Positions 63,663-64,000 of a stretch of DNA of 64,000 bases are shown here, piece by piece. A model generated the notes under the pieces. That model was not told where the DNA came from, made no database searches, and saw only the letters and a list, made by a program, of their open reading frames with translations. The DNA lies in the NCBI RefSeq assembly GCF_001182045.1, contig NZ_CVTY01000006.1, positions 482,086-546,085 on the forward strand, given 5' to 3'. The translations under genes were made by a program, and so were the position numbers. Origin of the DNA: Dakarella massiliensis. GTDB taxonomy: Bacteria > Pseudomonadota > Gammaproteobacteria > Burkholderiales > Burkholderiaceae_F. The first letter of the stretch is position 1. Every line of letters begins with the position of its first letter.

Positions 63663-64000
63663 TGCATTGGAAGAGTACTGAACTAAGAGACTGAACTATA
63701 CAAGTAAAAGCAATAAGTACACTATTAAGTGTACTTATTCGTATAGTCCTGGCGGTCCTTCGAGTGGTGTCCGCAACTAAATAACCCTCACGAATAGGGG
63801 CTCCATCTGAAGGCTTTTAGAAGCGTGAATGGGCGCAAACACCTTCAGCCTGATTCAGGATTTTCCCTTTTAGCCATCAGAAGTACCTCCGCCATTAACC
63901 AACTGTAACCGTGATAAAAGTCATAGTAATGATGATTTTTTAATCAGAAAACGAGAACTTTTTTAGATCTGTGTCAACCCTTAAACGAACCTTAAAGTTC
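63663..64000. other. Promoter region and unassigned right end
   Basis: 338 bases with no gene recognised. The first 90 contain the palindromic operator; the remainder to the window end is AT-rich towards 63900-64000 and may hold the promoter of a gene beyond the edge. Confidence 0.4.
63695..63747. promoter_or_regulatory. Nested palindromic operator before the AlbA_2 regulator
   Basis: Inner arms AATAAGTACAC (63712-63722) and GTGTACTTATT (63729-63739), perfect over 11 bp around TATTAA; outer arms ACTATAC (63695-63701) and GTATAGT (63741-63747). It starts 57 bases upstream of the ATG of the winged-helix regulator. Autoregulation is the simplest idea. Confidence 0.7.

Overview
The window is high-GC Gram-negative DNA. 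It carries RecBCD, an NsrR-type operator next to a RIC/YtfE protein, large AIDA/pertactin-type autotransporters, a Tat-exported flavoprotein with a tetraheme cytochrome c partner, and a tetrathionate-sensor-like two-component system. This mix is typical of the gut Burkholderiales family Sutterellaceae (Sutterella/Parasutterella-like). That placement is inferred from gene content; no rRNA or tRNA is present to confirm it.

Layout. 1-8072: recC (5' end outside the window), recB and recD in one tight operon. 8692-26673: five consecutive same-strand autotransporter genes. All end in the same type of beta-barrel, preceded by the same autochaperone-like junction. Only the third (17389-20247) is intact; the other four carry nonsense codons or single-base frameshifts that split the passenger, or separate it from the barrel. 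26993-30176: an exported LprI/DUF1311 protein, an AAA/DUF4143 ATPase, and a divergent Fic protein whose promoter region holds a symmetric set of four 10-bp sites. 30224-35764: an RNA-repair locus, with rtcR divergent from rtcA, rtcB and an unrecognised 331-residue third gene behind a sigma-54 promoter. 35777-37820: three tandem copies and one detached part-copy of a ~380-bp element with several covarying hairpins, beside an unknown 148-residue gene and a coiled-coil lipoprotein. 39639-44278: a TetR regulator, a DAPG/phloretin-hydrolase-like enzyme, a 75-bp tandem hairpin repeat, a dCMP deaminase, a flavodoxin, a repetitive exported protein and a rhodanese.

44384-50589 is a respiratory island: a periplasmic-binding sensor kinase, response regulator and flavoprotein on the minus strand, divergent from a tetraheme cytochrome and a Tat-exported flavoprotein reductase. 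50720-56045 is an alkylation-repair cluster (AlkA glycosylase, Ogt, methyltransferase, AraC regulator) with a duplicated ogt/araC pair; the second Ogt has Ser at the active-site Cys position. 56203-63638 holds the RIC protein, a Tat-exported split-barrel flavoprotein, a glycosyltransferase, a RibD-C reductase, a two-domain sulfurtransferase, a frameshifted lipoprotein and a Schlafen-AlbA_2 regulator with a nested palindromic operator.

Single-base indels recur in seven places, six of them losses of one base. They are concentrated in the autotransporters but also affect the sensor kinase, one flavoprotein and a lipoprotein. Recent decay, phase variation and uncorrected sequencing error all remain possible. 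The two in-frame stop codons in autotransporters 1 and 5 are not indels and point toward real decay there.
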